Below are positions 61,396 through 64,000 of a stretch of DNA of 64,000 bases, one piece after another. Positions within the stretch are counted from its first letter, which is position 1; each line of letters starts with the position of its first letter. The notes under the pieces are model-generated. The model was not told where the DNA came from, did no database searches, and was given only the letters and a program-made list of their open reading frames with translations. This DNA comes from Radiobacillus deserti (GTDB lineage: Bacteria; Bacillota; Bacilli; Bacillales; Amphibacillaceae). The translations under genes were made by a program, and so were the position numbers. Location of the stretch: NCBI RefSeq assembly GCF_007301515.1, contig NZ_CP041666.1, positions 1,426,001-1,490,000 of the forward strand. The letters run 5' to 3'.

Positions 61396-62382
61396 ATGAG
61401 TGTATATGTTTTAATCGTAACAATAGCTATTGCATTTTTAATTACCGTCCTAATCTCCCCCATTTTCATTCCATTTTTAAGAAGGTTGAAATTTGGACAA
61501 AGTATTAGGGAAGAGGGACCGAAGTCCCATCAAAAGAAAACTGGTACCCCTACTATGGGTGGAGTCATGATTCTATTAAGCGTTGCGGTTACAACGTTGA
61601 TCATGACTAATAAATTTAATCCAAATCCGATAAGTACAGATATTATATTGTTATTAATTGTCTTATTAGGCTATGGGCTTTTAGGATTTATTGATGATTT
61701 TATTAAAGTTGCGTTAAAGCGTAATCTTGGCTTAACTTCTCGTCAAAAATTAATTGGTCAGTTGGTAATCGGGATCATTTTTTACATTACATTGGTTCAA
61801 AACGATTTTCCGACCTATATTCAAATCCCTGGTACAAGTATTCAATGGGATTTAGGCTGGGGGTATGGATTACTCGTAATTTTCATGCTTGTTGGAGCTT
61901 CCAATGCTGTCAACTTAACAGATGGATTGGATGGTCTTCTTGCGGGAACTGCAGCCATAGCCTTCGGAGCTTTCGGTATATTAGCCTGGTATGGGTTTCC
62001 ACAGTTTGAGATTACTATTTTTTGTTTAGCGGTAGTGGGAGCGTTATTAGGGTTTTTAGTCTTCAATGCTCATCCAGCAAAAGTGTTTATGGGAGACACC
62101 GGTTCTTTAGGATTAGGTGGTGCGATTGCCGCAGTTGCCATTTTAACAAAGCTAGAAGTACTGTTAATTGTCATTGGAGGAGTGTTCGTACTCGAAACCC
62201 TTTCTGTTATTATTCAAGTTATTTCTTTTAAAACAACTGGTAAAAGAGTTTTTAAAATGAGCCCACTGCATCATCACTATGAGTTGATGGGGTGGTCTGA
62301 ATGGCGGGTTGTCACGACCTTCTGGCTCGTGGGACTCCTGTTTGCAACGCTTGCTATATATATTGAGGTGTGGATAAATTGA
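61396..62382 (+). CDS. mraY: Phospho-MurNAc-pentapeptide translocase MraY
   Basis: Makes lipid I by transferring phospho-MurNAc-pentapeptide to undecaprenyl phosphate. 328 residues, about ten helices. GPKSHQKKTGTPTMGG, LLGFIDDFIKV (Asp-Asp), NAVNLTDGLDGL (catalytic Asp) and MSPLHHHYEL are all present. The murD start overlaps its stop codon. Confidence 0.97.
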   Translation: MSVYVLIVTIAIAFLITVLISPIFIPFLRRLKFGQSIREEGPKSHQKKTGTPTMGGVMILLSVAVTTLIMTNKFNPNPISTDIILLLIVLLGYGLLGFIDDFIKVALKRNLGLTSRQKLIGQLVIGIIFYITLVQNDFPTYIQIPGTSIQWDLGWGYGLLVIFMLVGASNAVNLTDGLDGLLAGTAAIAFGAFGILAWYGFPQFEITIFCLAVVGALLGFLVFNAHPAKVFMGDTGSLGLGGAIAAVAILTKLEVLLIVIGGVFVLETLSVIIQVISFKTTGKRVFKMSPLHHHYELMGWSEWRVVTTFWLVGLLFATLAIYIEVWIN

Positions 62383-63728
62383 ACAAATTAGAAGAGTTTC
62401 CCTATCAGCGCATTTTAGTATTAGGTCTAGCAAAAAGTGGGAAGGCGGCAGCCAAGTTGCTACATCGTAGTGATAAAAAGGTACGTGTCAATGATTACAA
62501 AGCAACCCCAGCAGACCCAGATGTTCGTGAGCTTGAACAGCTAGGAATAGAGGTTGTGACGGGTGGACATCCTTTAGAAGTTCTGGATGATATTGATCTA
62601 ATTGTGAAAAATCCAGGTATTCCATACCATAATCCGATTGTTCAAGAAGCGGAATCCAGATCTATTCCTATCATTACAGAAATAGAGCTTGCTTCTCGTC
62701 TCGTGAAACATGACGTTATTGGAATAACGGGATCCAATGGAAAAACAACGACCACAACCCTCATCTTTCAAATGCTGGAAGAGAGTCATTGTCCTGCTCA
62801 AATTGCAGGGAATATTGGGAATGTTGCCACAGAGGTCGCCCAATCGATGACACCTAATGAAACAATGGTGTTGGAGTTATCTTCCTTTCAGCTTTTAGGA
62901 ATCGAGACCTTTCAACCTAAAGTAGCCGTGTTACTGAATATCTTCGAGGCGCATCTTGATTATCATAAGACCATGGATCATTACATGGGGGCAAAAGCTA
63001 ACATCTTTAAAAATCAAAACGAGGCAGACTATCTCGTATATAATTTAGAGGATCCTCATGTTTGTAGAATGGTCGAGAATGCTGCTTCGACGAAAGTTCC
63101 GTTTTCAACAAAGCAAAAGGTAACACACGGTGCTTGGTGTGACGAGAGTTATGTATATTTTAAAAAAGAGCGAATCATTGCAAAGCAAGATATTGTATTA
63201 GTAGGTCAGCATAACCTAGAAAATATTCTGGCAGCGATTAGCGCTGCTAAGTTAGGTGGAGCAACTACTGAAGGTATTCACCAGGTTTTAACTACGTTTT
63301 CTGGTGTCAAACATCGTCTGCAATTTGTGAAAAATATTAAAGACCGTAGCTTTTATAATGATTCCAAAGCAACGAATATTTTAGCCACATCAAAAGCTTT
63401 ATCTGCTTTTGATAAACCAACGATTCTCTTAGCAGGTGGATTAGATCGTGGGAATGACTTTGATGACTTGGCCCCGTATCTAACCAATGTGAAAGCAGTT
63501 GTTTTATTTGGTGAAACAGCTCCTAAACTAGAAAAAATTGCGCAATCAGTAGGAATAGAGACAATAGAATTCGTCGATAATGTAAAACATGCCACTCAAA
63601 AAGCTTATCAGCTATCTGAACCAAACGATGTTATTCTTCTTTCTCCAGCATGTGCTAGCTGGGATCAATATAAAACTTTTGAGGAAAGAGGAGACATGTT
63701 TGTAGAAGCTGTGCATACATTAGAATAG
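62379..63728 (+). CDS. murD: UDP-MurNAc-L-alanine:D-glutamate ligase MurD
   Basis: 449 residues if translation starts at TTG 62379, which has GAGGTG 9 bases upstream and overlaps the mraY stop (TTGA); GTG 62370 is the in-frame alternative. ILVLGLAKSGKAAA in the N-terminal domain, ATP loop GITGSNGKTTTTT, and C-terminal NDSKATNILAT and SPACASWDQYKTFEERG. Cytoplasmic. Confidence 0.95.
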   Translation: MNKLEEFPYQRILVLGLAKSGKAAAKLLHRSDKKVRVNDYKATPADPDVRELEQLGIEVVTGGHPLEVLDDIDLIVKNPGIPYHNPIVQEAESRSIPIITEIELASRLVKHDVIGITGSNGKTTTTTLIFQMLEESHCPAQIAGNIGNVATEVAQSMTPNETMVLELSSFQLLGIETFQPKVAVLLNIFEAHLDYHKTMDHYMGAKANIFKNQNEADYLVYNLEDPHVCRMVENAASTKVPFSTKQKVTHGAWCDESYVYFKKERIIAKQDIVLVGQHNLENILAAISAAKLGGATTEGIHQVLTTFSGVKHRLQFVKNIKDRSFYNDSKATNILATSKALSAFDKPTILLAGGLDRGNDFDDLAPYLTNVKAVVLFGETAPKLEKIAQSVGIETIEFVDNVKHATQKAYQLSEPNDVILLSPACASWDQYKTFEERGDMFVEAVHTLE

Positions 63729-63782
63729 GGGGCTTGTTTACTAGCCCCACGTTCCAGTGTGTTTGGGAAATGGGGTGTTTTT

Positions 63783-64000
63783 TTGTTTAAATCAAGAAAT
63801 CGATCGCAACATGCACCTGATTTGTTCTTAACCATCCTTATTTTTACTTTGTTGTTAATAGGGGTAATCATGGTGTATAGCTCTTCTGCAATTTGGGCGG
63901 ATTATAAGTTTGGTGATTCTTTTTATTTTGCCAAAAGACAATTACTTTTTGCTGGCTTAGGAATAGTGGCCATGACCTTTGTAATGAATATTCCATACTC
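63783..64000 (+). CDS. spoVE: SEDS protein SpoVE, 3' truncated by the window end
   Basis: TTG start at 63783 with GGGGTG 5 bases upstream; an ATG at 63770 is out of frame and closes at once. The visible 72 codons read LFKSRNRSQHAPDLFL, a membrane helix, MVYSSSAIWADYKFGDSFYFAKRQ and a second helix, which follows B. subtilis SpoVE closely. SEDS glycosyltransferase for cortex synthesis working with SpoVD. Order murD–spoVE as in B. subtilis. Confidence 0.88.
   Translation, partial: MFKSRNRSQHAPDLFLTILIFTLLLIGVIMVYSSSAIWADYKFGDSFYFAKRQLLFAGLGIVAMTFVMNIPY

Noticed and set aside
1..64000. CRISPR arrays, tRNA or rRNA genes, phage genes
   Set aside because: No regularly spaced repeats, no cloverleaf or rRNA-like stretch, and no phage structural or integrase genes were seen; tRNA detection by eye is limited.

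Overview
The window is AT-rich DNA from an aerobic, endospore-forming member of the Bacillaceae. The evidence is the gene order, which closely follows the Bacillus subtilis ktrC–rnjA–pdh–speA–yla–cta–ylb–mra/mur chromosome arm, together with sporulation genes (spoVD, spoVE, ylbJ, a gerR/rsfA-type regulator, a ylaJ-type spore lipoprotein), bacillithiol synthesis (bshC), a caa3 oxidase and a meso-DAP type MurE. I could not fix the genus.

Layout. 1–3.0 kb: a two-gene heterodimeric ABC exporter, first gene cut by the window edge, followed by a hairpin that contains a 53-base remnant of an insertion sequence. 3.2–8.5 kb: ktrC, the convergent rpoY–rnjA pair, ykrA, def and ykyA. 9.2–14.0 kb: the pyruvate dehydrogenase operon pdhABCD behind a gene-free leader of about 0.7 kb. 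14.1–18.9 kb: a polysaccharide-deacetylase lipoprotein, speA, yktA, yktB, ykzI, suhB. 18.9–21.25 kb: an accessory insertion. 21.2–25.6 kb: ylaF, ylaH, ylaI, a small membrane protein, ylaJ, ylaL, ylaN, ftsW. 25.6–33.6 kb: ctaA/ctaB (haem O/A synthesis) diverging from each other, then ctaCDEFG and a DUF420 protein, which together build the caa3 cytochrome oxidase. 33.6–37.1 kb: two GNAT acetyltransferases, an AI-2E-type permease and a YugN-like protein. 37.2–50.4 kb: the ylb cluster with rsmD, coaD, tmcAL, rpmF and panE. 50.5–64 kb: bshC and the division/cell-wall cluster mraZ–rsmH–ftsL–pbpB–spoVD–murE–murF–mraY–murD–spoVE (cut by the window end).

The most unusual structure is at 18,935–21,236. 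It is a compact mobile element with 27-base terminal inverted repeats (25 of 27 matching) and a perfect 9-base target duplication CTACTAGTG. It sits in the loop of what was an 18-bp bidirectional terminator between the convergent genes suhB and ylaF. It carries no transposase of its own, only a frameshifted two-membrane-span DUF4190-like gene. It was then invaded by a decayed IS150-type IS3-family element (19,053–20,493), which again landed in a terminator-like hairpin (CGCTCAG…CTGAGCG). The IS remnant at 3,058–3,110 is identical over 53 bases to one end of that IS and lies in a hairpin with the same CGCTCAG/CTGAGCG arms. Repeated insertion into terminators is the main pattern here.

The second notable point is in the cell-wall cluster: mraZ carries a 2-base insertion and the neighbouring rsmH a 1-base insertion, each shifting the frame, while the rest of the cluster is open. 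These may be real losses or base-call errors. Relative to the B. subtilis order as I remember it, typA, ylaK, glsA, pycA and ylbA are not at their usual places in this window.
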